Positions 30,110 to 38,662 of a stretch of 64,000 nucleotides of DNA are shown in pieces; the stretch's first letter is position 1; every line of letters starts with the position of its first letter. The stretch comes from Ricordea florida (taxonomy: Eukaryota; Cnidaria; Anthozoa; Corallimorpharia; Ricordeidae), in NCBI GenBank assembly GCA_949710005.1, contig OX453272.1, positions 21,668,891 to 21,732,890 of the forward strand, in the 5' to 3' direction. A program made the translations under genes and the position numbers. The notes beneath the pieces are model-generated. The model did no database searches. It was not told where the DNA came from and saw only the letters and a program-made list of their open reading frames with translations.

Positions 30110-30739
30110 ATGAATGAATTAAGAGACAAGATCCTGTTCAATTGTATCATTACTGGGCCCACAAATTGTGGAAAGACCCAATACCTGGTAGACCAGCTTC
30201 GAGGTGCTTTTAGGGGCGCATTCGAGTATATTGTCTTGATCTGCCCGACTTATGCCCATAACAAGACTTACAGAGACTTTGCAAAGGGGGACAAGAGATT
30301 CAAAGTACTCTCACCAGACGCGAGCGATCAGGACGAAATTAACGATTTGTTAACGCTTTGCTCATCCTTCTTCTCGGGTGAGAATACACTTATAATCTTG
30401 GACGATTGTGCTGTGTCCAAAGACTTGAAGAAACGGTCAAACAAATTCATCGATCTGGCATTTTCTGGGAGGCATAACGGGATATCCGTGTGGGTTCTCA
30501 CCCAGCAGCTCACGTCGATCGCGAAACCGTTCCGAGAGAACGTTGCTTGTGTGGTATCGTTCTATAACCCATCCCAAATTGCGATGAAAATGTTATTTGA
30601 GGACTATGGTGGGACTTTGGAGGCCGACGCGCGAAAACGGCTTAAAAAGGCACTCAAAAAAGAAAAGTATGCCAGACTGTGCTTTTGCCTGCGACACCCG
30701 TTCCAAAGTTATTTAGAGATACCAGCGATTGGGGTATAA
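30110..30739 (+). CDS. FtsK/HerA-type packaging ATPase (element B)
   Basis: 209 aa; GPTNCGKT near residues 16-23 and 'LIILDDCA' near 94-101. Open and very close in sequence to the C copy. It starts six bases after the MCP stop. Confidence 0.93.
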   Translation: MNELRDKILFNCIITGPTNCGKTQYLVDQLRGAFRGAFEYIVLICPTYAHNKTYRDFAKGDKRFKVLSPDASDQDEINDLLTLCSSFFSGENTLIILDDCAVSKDLKKRSNKFIDLAFSGRHNGISVWVLTQQLTSIAKPFRENVACVVSFYNPSQIAMKMLFEDYGGTLEADARKRLKKALKKEKYARLCFCLRHPFQSYLEIPAIGV

Positions 30740-30741
30740 TC

Positions 30742-31236
30742 ATGTCAACTCCTGAAGATATATTGAATGCTGAAGCATCAGTGGATACTCACACACCAAA
30801 CACTGAAGTGGAGTCAAAGAGGGAGTCACTTTCAATCTTAGCGTGCTTAGGGTCAACGAAAGAATACACTGGTATGGACATGGACTTCAAGGATACACTC
30901 AAACTATCTGAGAAGGATGTGGAGAAGTACTACAAGAGGTACCAAGTCGTGTCTGGCAAAAAGATCGCTGATGGGTTAGTGGACTCATCCTTTCAGTTGA
31001 TAGCCCAGATTGTGAGCAAGTTCGTACAAATAGATGACCAGGAGGCTCTTGTAAGTGACTGGAAGAATGATCAGTTGATACTAAAGGAGATCTCAGAGCT
31101 ATCTGGGTTGCTTGTATTAAGGGGTGGAAGACTCACAGCACTACTCTCAGCACTCATTCACGTTGCAAAACACTTCAAATTAAGTGAGTCTAGTGAACCC
31201 GTCCAGATAGTCAATAGTCCTCCAACACAGCCCTAG
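30742..31236 (+). CDS. F1 alpha-helical protein, intact (element B)
   Basis: 164 aa from ATG 30742, two bases after the ATPase stop; the upstream in-frame ATG at 30679 lies inside the ATPase gene and is rejected. It contains 'KRESLSILACLGSTKEYTG', 'KDVEKYYKRYQVVSGKKIADGL' and a C-terminal hydrophobic helix near 'LTALLSALIHVAKHF'. This is the only unbroken copy of F1 in the window. Function unknown. Confidence 0.75.
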   Translation: MSTPEDILNAEASVDTHTPNTEVESKRESLSILACLGSTKEYTGMDMDFKDTLKLSEKDVEKYYKRYQVVSGKKIADGLVDSSFQLIAQIVSKFVQIDDQEALVSDWKNDQLILKEISELSGLLVLRGGRLTALLSALIHVAKHFKLSESSEPVQIVNSPPTQP

Positions 31237-31261
31237 CAGTAGAAAATAAGACTACTTGAAA

Positions 31262-31286
31262 CTCCTAATAGAACACCTATTAGGAG
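31262..31286. promoter_or_regulatory. Stem-loop CTCCTAATAG/CTATTAGGAG before F3 (element B)
   Basis: Perfect 10-base arms with loop AACAC; the same arms as 18306-18330 in A, although there they precede a different gene. A cTTAAAGg motif follows at about 31315, and the F3 ATG is at 31370. Confidence 0.7.
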
Positions 31287-31369
31287 ACGAAAATTTGGGC
31301 CATGAAAAAAGTGACTTAAAGGTGCGCCTAACTTTATATACAAGCATACCAAAGCAAAGCGAGAAAAAC

Positions 31370-32287
31370 ATGGCAAACTCATCGAGAACATTTCTTTTAC
31401 CCATTGATGAAATCGATTTTGACTGGAGCTCTATAGTCGTTGGGAACCCAGTGAAGAATAAGAAATATGGTTATTCTTTTTCAAGAGTCTCTGTGGAGAA
31501 CGAAGGTTGTCTAAAGCCAATGTGTTTTGAACTTGAAAAGCAGGACATATGGGGCGTAACTCCTACTTACCCCTTCCACATAAAAAACAATAAGAATAAG
31601 AGCGCTGAAGACATTGATGGGCTCCAGATAAATTATCCAGTGACATCATTCCGAACTATGGACAACCCCACTTTGGGAGAACAAGAAACCATAGACAGGT
31701 TCGACATCATCCACAAAATTATGGCTGATAGTCTTAAGAAATTTCATGACGACGAGGACACTCGTGGCAAACTACCTAATTACAGTAAACAAACCATAAA
31801 ATCACTCAATGGAAATCCAGATTTGATTAAACTAATATATTGCCACACCGATGGCTCAAAACCAATGCATGCTTACTTAAAATTTAATATTCAAGGTACT
31901 GGTTCCCAACTTAAGTGTCACACTTATTTTGTGGGTCGTGCCAAAGGAAAAGGCCCAAGAGACTACTTTTGGAAAGAAGGTAGCAAAAAAGTATGTGCCC
32001 GAGTTGTAGTACGATGGGAAGGCATATACTTTGGTACAAATCTAGGGCATGGATATGATGCCTCTGCGCGCTTTATTGTCCAAGATATTCGCCTTAGTAA
32101 AGCTATTACACCTATGCTAGCCAAAGAGCCTCCACAAGCCGAAGTGCCTCTACTTGGCCCCGATGAGTACGATGAATCTGATGATGATGAGGAAGAATCT
32201 GGATTCAACAATGAATCCGTTTATCAAATGTTAGAAGAAGCACCATTGAAAAAACCAATACCGGCTCCTCGTAAGAAAAATACATAG
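31370..32287 (+). CDS. F3 protein, 305 aa, function unknown (element B)
   Basis: ATG 31370 is the first that gives an N-terminus matching A's. It shares the 'DFDWSSIVV', 'QINYPVTSFRTMDNPT' and 'GHGYDASARFIV' blocks with the A copy, then an acidic tail and a Pro/Lys end. Element C lacks this gene. A DNA-binding role is possible but not shown. Confidence 0.62.
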   Translation: MANSSRTFLLPIDEIDFDWSSIVVGNPVKNKKYGYSFSRVSVENEGCLKPMCFELEKQDIWGVTPTYPFHIKNNKNKSAEDIDGLQINYPVTSFRTMDNPTLGEQETIDRFDIIHKIMADSLKKFHDDEDTRGKLPNYSKQTIKSLNGNPDLIKLIYCHTDGSKPMHAYLKFNIQGTGSQLKCHTYFVGRAKGKGPRDYFWKEGSKKVCARVVVRWEGIYFGTNLGHGYDASARFIVQDIRLSKAITPMLAKEPPQAEVPLLGPDEYDESDDDEEESGFNNESVYQMLEEAPLKKPIPAPRKKNT

Positions 32288-32311
32288 AGTATTTAGTTAA
32301 GTTTATCCATT

Positions 32312-32334
32312 TCCTAGTATACCACTTACTCGGA
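32312..32334. promoter_or_regulatory. Stem-loop before F4 (element B)
   Basis: TCCTAGTA and TACTCGGA arms (one mismatch) with a 7-base loop, then atTTAAAGatta and the F4 ATG at 32367. C has TCCTAGTA/TACTAGGA in the same place, so pairing is kept although bases differ. Confidence 0.65.
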
Positions 32335-32366
32335 GATTTAAAGATTAGATCTAGGTTATCTATAAC

Positions 32367-32780
32367 ATGTCTGAGGAAAACACTGAGCAAATCACAAAGG
32401 AGCCCGTTAACAAAGTCAAAATTAAGAACCCTAATAGAGTGAAAGCTGGAAAGAAGTTATCAGCTGACAATAAGAAGGCTAGGGAAGCTTTGAAGCGAGA
32501 GGAGGAGAGAGAGGCTAAGGCCCGCCAAGAGGAGAAGGAGAAGGATGAGGGCGCTTCCATGGATGTTAATGCCTGGATCCCTAGTTTATCCTTCCAGAAT
32601 GTGTTAACACTCGGGTCCATTGGATTCGCCGCCTATGCCTTATTCACGAGCTATAAGAGTAAGATAGCTGACTTGCGTGTACCGGCTCCCAACTTCAATC
32701 CACTGACCCCCGTCAAAAACATTGATGAGAGCATGAGAGCGGCTGACCAAGAAATTAATTTAAAAGATGGGTGGATGTAG
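32367..32780 (+). CDS. F4 Lys/Glu-rich membrane protein (element B)
   Basis: 137 aa. Starts 'MSEENTEQITKEP'; a charged region (~20-65) precedes 'AWIPSLSFQNVLTLGSIGFAAYALF' (membrane helix ~70-95) and an Asn/Pro-rich tail. It lacks the internal duplication of the A copy and probably shows the ancestral form. Confidence 0.72.
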   Translation: MSEENTEQITKEPVNKVKIKNPNRVKAGKKLSADNKKAREALKREEEREAKARQEEKEKDEGASMDVNAWIPSLSFQNVLTLGSIGFAAYALFTSYKSKIADLRVPAPNFNPLTPVKNIDESMRAADQEINLKDGWM

Positions 32781-32787
32781 TCCATAA

Positions 32788-33006
32788 ATGGCTGAGAACA
32801 AGCTCGTAAAGACTGTCACCGATTCTGCAGTACTCGTGGGGCTCGCCGCCGCTGTGGGTTATGTGGGCAAAAAGGCTCTGAGAGAATCGTTCATTGGTGA
32901 TCCATCGTCCAGTATCATGCATTATGGAAAATGGGTCGCTGTTTTGGCGGCAAGCATGTATCTCAAAACTTACTTAGAGGACCAGAAGATACTACCCAGT
33001 AACTAA
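32788..33006 (+). CDS. F5 small membrane protein (element B)
   Basis: 72 aa, nearly identical in pattern to the A and C copies. The stop and the next start overlap (TAATG). One or two apolar helices. Confidence 0.75.
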   Translation: MAENKLVKTVTDSAVLVGLAAAVGYVGKKALRESFIGDPSSSIMHYGKWVAVLAASMYLKTYLEDQKILPSN

Positions 33007-33407
33007 TGGCGAGTATAGCGATCATGCTTGGTGGGACATTACTCAATGCAACGGCCTTCATTGGTGGGAATTATATAGCAAAGGCCCTCAGTGGGTCATC
33101 ATCCGCTGATCTCCAACTCGAAAGGGAGAGGCATGACAAAGCAATGGAGAAATACCAGAAAGATTATGCTGAGTACCAGGAAAAGAGGCTGGCTTATATT
33201 GACTTTATGAATAAAAGGAAGGGTGATGCGAACCAGGCCTCTGAGAACATATCAAAGACGGATGAAGCTCTGAAATTGTACAGTCAAGCCAATCCTCCCA
33301 AGTTCTCTGACTATTACCGACCGAATGGAGACCAAAGAATGGGTGAGATGGCCTATGTCTCCGGTGGGATGTTAGCCTTGGGATATATCACGAGCAAGTG
33401 GTTGTGA
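33006..33407 (+). CDS. F6 membrane/coiled-coil protein (element B)
   Basis: 133 aa: N-terminal apolar helix, charged coiled coil ('DKAMEKYQKDYAEYQEKR'), 'PPKFSDYYRPN', and C-terminal hydrophobic 'YVSGGMLALGYITSKWL'. Intact. Confidence 0.75.
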   Translation: MASIAIMLGGTLLNATAFIGGNYIAKALSGSSSADLQLERERHDKAMEKYQKDYAEYQEKRLAYIDFMNKRKGDANQASENISKTDEALKLYSQANPPKFSDYYRPNGDQRMGEMAYVSGGMLALGYITSKWL

Positions 33408-33645
33408 TCAAAACTTACTTAGAGGATCAGAAGATACTACCAAATAACTGATGGAAAGTTTAGCAATCATTCTCGGAAGTATAGTCCTCAAAACAACGGC
33501 CTTAATTGGTGAGATTTATATAATAAAGACCCTCATTGAGTCTTCATCCGATCCCCAACTGGATGATTACAAAATAATGAGGAAGATAATCTATTTATAC
33601 GGGGGGATATTAGCCCTTGATATGATGAGAAGCCGGCTGTGGTAA
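33408..33645 (+). pseudogene. Duplicated, internally deleted copy of F5 end and F6 (element B)
   Basis: Bases 33411-33450 repeat the 3' end of F5 ('aaaacttacttagaggatca'). The 64-aa frame at 33451 then keeps only the N-terminal helix and C-terminal helix of F6, with the coiled coil lost. It is a remnant of a tandem duplication of the F5/F6 junction and could still make a two-helix membrane peptide. Confidence 0.7.
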
Positions 33646-33657
33646 AATAACTTAGAA

Positions 33658-33687
33658 ACTTCCATATTGGACTTCAAATATGGAAGT
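33658..33687. promoter_or_regulatory. Stem-loop enclosing the F7 start codon (element B)
   Basis: ACTTCCATATT (33658-33668) pairs perfectly with AATATGGAAGT (33677-33687); the ATG at 33680 lies in the right arm. This is the strongest of the three homologous hairpins. Confidence 0.7.
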
Positions 33688-34619
33688 TGATCCTGAGCTC
33701 GATCCAACTAAATTAAATGAACCAGGGGCCACTGGTGGTGATGATGGTGATAAAACGTTATATATGACTCCAATAACCACAGAAACGTCCACTACTCGTT
33801 TTGACCCTGATATACAAGAAACATCATTCACGGGAGATAATTTCGGTGAAACAGTCCCATTGATAGAAGAAATGGAAGTCGACCGAGATGAAGCTTGGAC
33901 TAAGATCAGAGCAAGATTCCCCAAAGTTGATACTTCCAAGTTTACAGCTGGTCTGAATCAATTCAAGCAAGTAGTTGTGAAATTTATTAGAAAAGGCTCT
34001 GTACCTTATGAGTTCTTCAAAGGCGATGAAGTAAATGATAGATTGCCAGATACAATAAAGAATAGTCTCGGGCCCAGCGCAGACGAAATTGTGGAAGTCA
34101 ACGATGGTCAGATAGTGGAGAAAAAGGGGGCCCTCACCAAACTTAAGGAGAGGCTAAGATTCCATCGAGACAAGCCACTGAAAACCCCAGAGGAAGAAAG
34201 GCAAATAGAGACTCTCGAAAGACAAATTGATGAACAGGAGCGAGAGATAGGTAGCCTGGAGGAGGAGAATGAGTAAATTCAGGAACGAATGTCATTGGGA
34301 GTACGGGTAAAAGCCATCTTCAAGAAATATGGATTCACAGCATTTGCCGTTGTGAGTGCCGTTCAGTAGTGTGGTCATTAGCCTTATCGTGTCTAATTTT
34401 TCCAAAGGGCTCTCCAAATTGGGGAAAGGTGTTGGGGACGGGCTGAAAACCATTGGTAAGAAGCTTGGTGAGATATTGCCTGGAATGGTGGGAGCGATCG
34501 TGAGCTTTCTGTTCAAGACTGCCGGAGAGGTCGTTTCATTCCTGGGGAAGAACGCTTGGTTATTGATAGTCGCGGTTGTAGTGTACTTCGTAGAGCAGTT
34601 ACAGAAGAGGCATCGTTGA
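33680..34619 (+). pseudogene. F7 coiled-coil/amphipathic protein, broken (element B)
   Basis: Open to residue ~198, where TAA (34274-34276) replaces a Glu codon. About 90 bases on, a 4-base insertion near 34365 shifts frame. The hydrophobic Gly/Lys tail is intact in the last frame (34380-34619, 'LSKLGKGVGDGLKTIGKKL'). Confidence 0.85.
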
Positions 34620-34625
34620 ATGTAA

Positions 34626-34805
34626 ATGTGGAGCTATTGCGTCAAAGAGAGAAAGGAGACTGAATGCGTGCCTGGTAGTGAAACATACACCAAAACCTGT
34701 AAGGGCGCGTATATGATGAAGTGCAAATGTGCCAGCTGTGGGATAACCAAGGCTCGATTCCTCTCAGAGGCTGAGTATAAAAATTTAAAGAAATCCAAGG
34801 GATAA
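34626..34805 (+). CDS. F8 small zinc protein, 59 aa, DUF5679-like (element B)
   Basis: A short frame, starting 'MWSYCVKERKETECV' and with 'KCKCASCGITKARFL' near the C-terminus, giving Cys-rich zinc-binding potential. Order and spacing recall DUF5679 ('YCVKC.......CxxCG..K.R'), although the second Cys of the first pair is Glu here. It starts six bases after F7 and ends seven before the penton-like gene. C has a homologue; A lacks it. Confidence 0.65.
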   Translation: MWSYCVKERKETECVPGSETYTKTCKGAYMMKCKCASCGITKARFLSEAEYKNLKKSKG

Positions 34806-34812
34806 TCCAAAA

Positions 34813-35445
34813 ATGTTGAGCGTTACAATGTACGAGTCTGAAACGAGGGTGTATTTGGATCCTCCCCTGGATAAGGTTCGTGAGATACAACTCCTGGATT
34901 GCAGGATACCCAAACGATTGGTGAATTTCAAAGACCGCCAGGGTTTACTCAAGAATGATAATCGACCATTCATAATAATCGAGCCCGGTACATATTCATT
35001 GCGCAGTATCCATGAGATCTTTCTCAATGATACGGAGAATGCCAAGCTCTCAATCATTGAGACTGATACTGCTGATTATCTGTATTCCAATAAGAATTAT
35101 AAGATTAAGCTTTCCAGAGGACTTCAACTTGGGCTCGGGGTGCCTGAAATCATAAAATCTGGTAAATTATACCCCATAAATGTCCAGATCAAAGAGCCCC
35201 TGACACTTACGTGCAGTCTAGTGGATAACCGGTCATCCTTTATGAATAATGCTCGATTTGTAGGCCCCGTGAAGATCTCCCCCTCATACCTCCTTGCCAA
35301 CATACCCTCACAGAATTATACGGTCATCCCGGCTCAGAAATTGAAAACTCCCATAAATCACTTCGATCTAAGCATTCTGGACAGTGAATGGAAAAAATTG
35401 GATCTGAAAGGGTCTCCCATCACCGTCAGTTTAAGATTCAGATAA
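34813..35445 (+). CDS. Penton-like minor capsid protein (element B)
   Basis: 210 aa, open, with 'REIQLLDCRIPKR', 'IIIEPGTYSLRSI' and C-terminal 'LDLKGSPITVSLRF'. Single jelly-roll penton by pattern and context, as in A. Confidence 0.68.
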   Translation: MLSVTMYESETRVYLDPPLDKVREIQLLDCRIPKRLVNFKDRQGLLKNDNRPFIIIEPGTYSLRSIHEIFLNDTENAKLSIIETDTADYLYSNKNYKIKLSRGLQLGLGVPEIIKSGKLYPINVQIKEPLTLTCSLVDNRSSFMNNARFVGPVKISPSYLLANIPSQNYTVIPAQKLKTPINHFDLSILDSEWKKLDLKGSPITVSLRFR

Positions 35446-35478
35446 CATTTTAAAAGGACATTAAAATCGTAACTAAAC

Positions 35479-36064
35479 ATGGATGAGTATAACAGAATCT
35501 ATCCCAACTTGCCTCCAACGGCGCCTCCTACTGATGGTGCCACTTTCAGACTACAGCAATGTTGTGAAAACCGAATTGAAGCATTATGAGATGGTCCTGA
35601 AAAAGTACAATCGGTCAAAAGGCACGCTCATAAACGTAAGCTCGACCTGTGGTATTCTATCTTGTATTCTGGCGGCTGGAGGTTTGGGAAGCTCGCTGAG
35701 TGGAGTTGGAATCATAGCGGCCATACCCTTAGGAGTGGCAAGTGGAATACTTGTCTTCACGTCCATAGCGTGTGAACAAGTCTCCAAAAGTCTGTCCAAG
35801 AAAGCGGTCAAGCACCAAAGTACCGTTACCCTGGCCAAAACCAAAATAAACACGATTGAGGATCTCATATCGAAGGCGTTTCGTAATAATAAGATCTCTG
35901 ACGAGGAGTTCTCATTGATAATCGAAGAGCTCAAGAAGTTTGAAAAGCTCAAGGCTGAGATCCGACTCGAGGCTCAAAAAAGTCCAATGAAGGGGGACGA
36001 TCCTATGGTTGTGAAACAGAAGGTCCGAGAAGAGATTCTCAAAGAACTAAAAGGAGGGTCATAA
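35479..36064 (+). pseudogene. F9 membrane protein, frameshifted (element B)
   Basis: ATG 35479 gives 'MDEYNRIYPNLPPTAP', matching A and C, but a 17-base deletion after the 'CC' pair (about 35568) shifts frame. The rest, including the Gly-rich hydrophobic block and helical tail, is open in the other frame to 36064. A frame opening at 35483 reads through but with an unrelated N-terminus. Confidence 0.8.
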
Positions 36065-36109
36065 CCATAACGTACGATAAGGTCTCTTATTGAGTTAAAC
36101 CAAACAATC

Positions 36110-36134
36110 CTTCTATCCAAATTCTGGATAGAAG
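36110..36134. promoter_or_regulatory. Perfect stem-loop abutting the F10 start codon (element B)
   Basis: CTTCTATCC and GGATAGAAG pair perfectly around AAATTCT, and the ATG follows immediately at 36135. Confidence 0.8.
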
Positions 36135-37514
36135 ATGAAACTGTGGGGTGCTATAGATTTGAGTGGTAAGACTGTAAGCTCATTCCCAAAGAGCCTAACT
36201 CTGACCGATCGTTTGTATCCAATACCAGCCATTGATTTTGACAATTCCACCACTGATAACAAAACGATGCTAACCTCACTGGATATATACGTGTCCAATA
36301 CCAAGAAGTTCACCGCTAAGATGCGGAACGTGTTCACATCCCAAGTTGTCACGTTCCAGTCTGGCAAACAGAGTCGAAAGTGGCTGAACGCGCCCGATAT
36401 GAATTATTGGCCGCAACAACTGAACTTTGCAGTGTGGTGCGCAACCTCTGGGTGTGGAATCAGTCCCTTCGAGAGTCTGAACTATCCCAAAGTCGTGAAC
36501 AGCTTCGTTAAGTTTCACGTTTACTTCACCATAAGGAGGATATTGTACGAATTGAGTGTGCCGCTGCCTGATGAACAACCATTTGCCATAGCGAACAATC
36601 CGTATAGTAAGGTTGCTTACCAAAGATTATGCGCTGAATTTGGGATCGCGAATGATTCTGATTTCAGATGGAAAGGCGGGCGAAACGGTGGTCTGGGTGA
36701 TATCTTCCTGGATTATGGAGCTGGATATCATGGACGTGGTGGAGGATTCCAAAATGTTCATGTGATACGGAATTACGATGAAGAGGCAAACCAGTGGCCG
36801 GGAGCGGGTGGTAAATTCTCGGATGGAGGTAAGAAGGATAAGGGAGATCTCATCTCGTTCATTCGGAATGATGATTTCGCTGGGTACAAGTATGCTTGGT
36901 TCATACCCACGAGTGGTCATGGATTAACCAAGGCTGGACTGGGTAGACTGAATCGATCTGCTGAGGCTTTCGTTTACTGTGTGTTGGGGTCCCAAGTTAA
37001 TACTCGAAACTCGATTGTGGGCACTGGCGGCGGGGCGATTGAGACACAACAAGAGTTCTTATCTTTGTTTGAGAGTAGTGTGATCGAGAATGACATATCA
37101 AGCTCGGTTCAAAGGTACCAGCTCGCGACTCAGGAAGCTAAGTTAAGATTGGATCTGGCGATTGCGCCTGGAGTTTGGCTGATGCCTAGTAATATGATTA
37201 TAAATACGGAGAGTGTGGTTGGGTACAATAATAACCTGATGAAGGCTACGGGTGACATGAAGTTTGGGGTTAATACTGATGTGAACCTGGAGACTAAGCC
37301 TGTGGGGATAAGCCACAATTTGGGTTCTTCAAAAGTTAAGTTACCACAGGCGGCTGTGAAAGCTAAAGCTGTACAAGTGCAGCCGCCAAAGATAGATGCT
37401 GAACCTGTGATCAGAGAGTCTCCCCAGGTTAATACTAGTACCCAGCATGAAAATACTCTGATCGCATTGACCATTGCGGCTGCTGGGGTAGGCTGGGCTC
37501 TGTTTCGGATCTAA
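36135..37514 (+). CDS. F10 large conserved Polinton protein, N-terminally shortened (element B)
   Basis: 459 aa. Nearly identical blocks to A from 'SSFPKSLTLTDR' onward, but the first ~70 residues of A are replaced by about 15 ('MKLWGAIDLSG'). The start-codon hairpin is kept, so a deletion apparently removed N-terminal codons in frame. C-terminal membrane helix present. Function unknown. Confidence 0.7.
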   Translation: MKLWGAIDLSGKTVSSFPKSLTLTDRLYPIPAIDFDNSTTDNKTMLTSLDIYVSNTKKFTAKMRNVFTSQVVTFQSGKQSRKWLNAPDMNYWPQQLNFAVWCATSGCGISPFESLNYPKVVNSFVKFHVYFTIRRILYELSVPLPDEQPFAIANNPYSKVAYQRLCAEFGIANDSDFRWKGGRNGGLGDIFLDYGAGYHGRGGGFQNVHVIRNYDEEANQWPGAGGKFSDGGKKDKGDLISFIRNDDFAGYKYAWFIPTSGHGLTKAGLGRLNRSAEAFVYCVLGSQVNTRNSIVGTGGGAIETQQEFLSLFESSVIENDISSSVQRYQLATQEAKLRLDLAIAPGVWLMPSNMIINTESVVGYNNNLMKATGDMKFGVNTDVNLETKPVGISHNLGSSKVKLPQAAVKAKAVQVQPPKIDAEPVIRESPQVNTSTQHENTLIALTIAAAGVGWALFRI

Positions 37515-37531
37515 ATAACGCTATATGGTTT

Positions 37532-37556
37532 TTTGTAACGTGGTTCGCGTTACAAA
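37532..37556. terminator. Stem-loop TTTGTAACG/CGTTACAAA between convergent genes (B)
   Basis: Nine-base perfect arms around TGGTTCG, between the F10 stop and the stop of the - strand Cys-repeat gene, as in A. Confidence 0.7.
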
Positions 37557-37569
37557 GACATTAATATTC

Positions 37570-38253
37570 TCATTCCTTAGGTTTACGGCATTCTTTACAA
37601 GATCTTTTATCCTTATTGTGATAGCATATTTGAGAACCTCCACAGTCCTTACAAAATGATTTCTGTTTACCGTGAGGACATATTTGTGAGCCTCCACAGC
37701 CCCTACAAAATGATTTCCGTTTACCGTGAGGACATATTTGTGAGCCCCCACAGTCCCTACAAAATGGTTTATGTTTACCGTGAGGACATATTTGTGAGCC
37801 CCCACAATCTCTACAATAAATTTTACACTTACCATGAACACATATGGCATTACCCCCACACTCTCTACAATAACGCTTTTGCCTACCATGAACACATATG
37901 GCATTACCCCCACACTCCTTACAATAACGTTTATGTTTACCATGAACACATATACCCTTACCCCCACACTCTATACAATATGATTTAAACTTGTCATGTG
38001 GACATATTTGCGAACCTCCACACTCCTTACAAAATTGTTTCTGCTTACCATGGGGACATATTTGTGAGCCTCCACAATCCCTACATTGATTTCTCCTTCT
38101 CTTACCGTGTGGACATTTGATTAAATTTTTAACAAGACGTTCAATCTTAACGCAAACTTCATCCAAACTATCCTGGGGGATGTTGAACAGTGTTTTAATA
38201 ATTTCCTTATTTCTGGCAACAGCTCTCAGCTCTTTCACTGGCAAATTCTCCAT
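37570..38253 (-). CDS. SAP-like start plus ten Cys/His repeats (element B)
   Basis: 227 aa. The first residues (MENLPVKELRA) are TIR-encoded and shared with B PolB. A ~35-residue divergent stretch is followed by about ten 18-residue repeats with CxxC-x5-CxH spacing ('CRDCGGSQICPHGKQKQF' type), about twice as many as in A. Each repeat is 54 bp at DNA level, which invites expansion and contraction. Probably zinc binding, with a role in nucleic acid or protein contact; function unknown. Confidence 0.75.
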   Translation of the reverse strand: MENLPVKELRAVARNKEIIKTLFNIPQDSLDEVCVKIERLVKNLIKCPHGKRRRNQCRDCGGSQICPHGKQKQFCKECGGSQICPHDKFKSYCIECGGKGICVHGKHKRYCKECGGNAICVHGRQKRYCRECGGNAICVHGKCKIYCRDCGGSQICPHGKHKPFCRDCGGSQICPHGKRKSFCRGCGGSQICPHGKQKSFCKDCGGSQICYHNKDKRSCKECRKPKE

Positions 38254-38341
38254 GATCCTCGCTTGTGAATATTACCCACGTCTTTAAGACGTTTCAGTGG
38301 CAGCGCGGGGCCGATTCCACTTTTTCAAAAAATGCGATTCA
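38213..38341 (-). repeat. Right TIR of element B
   Basis: Inverse of 6961-7093 with scattered changes. It lacks the last five bases of the left tip (AGTAG), so the outer end is truncated or mutated. Confidence 0.8.
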
Positions 38342-38518
38342 GAAAAAGTGAAATTCTTTAAAGTGAAAATTAGAATTTAGGGAGGTGAAATGAGGGCACA
38401 TTAAAGTAGAATATTTGGGACTTTAAATGTGAGAAATGACTTTTTTGATTTTGCGCCAGAATCCCCATTTACAACTACTTAGCTAGAGTACCGTAAAACT
38501 CTCTCTGACTATATTTTG

Positions 38519-38662
38519 AAGCGATCTGACTATATCGTGGGACGATCTGACTATGTCGTGGAACGATCTGACTTTTCGTGGAACGATCTGACTTTTATTT
38601 TGGAACGATCTTACCACACTGTGGAACGATCTGACTTGGAACGATCTGACCATGGAACGAAG
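38519..38662. repeat. Minisatellite, ~20-22 bp unit (GGAACGATCTGACT-like)
   Basis: About seven copies of a unit around 'gtggaacgatctgactat', with spacing varying from 15 to 25 bases. No coding potential. Confidence 0.75.

Larger units (their letters stand above)
6961..38341 (+). mobile_element. Polinton/Maverick (adintovirus-like) element B, interrupted by element A
   Basis: The left end starts AGTAGTGAATCGC at 6961. The same sequence from TGAATCGC inward recurs inverted, ending at 38341, where the last five bases of the expected terminus are missing, so no target duplication is visible. Between the ends lie PolB, integrase, MCP, packaging ATPase, penton-like protein and accessory genes in Polinton order. 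Removing element A (16,904 bp) leaves an element of about 14.5 kb. Coding third positions look richer in G/C than in element C. Confidence 0.9.

Noticed and set aside
37656..37988. Open + strand frame of 110 codons with repeated 'YREDIFVSPHSPYKM' units
   Set aside because: It is the antisense shadow of the Cys/His-repeat gene; repeats on one strand keep the other open.
6961..38341. Bacterial or giant-virus genome origin of the window
   Set aside because: Flanking BEL/Pao, Penelope and Merlin remnants, MITEs and a clean transposon-in-transposon insertion show integrated elements in an animal genome.
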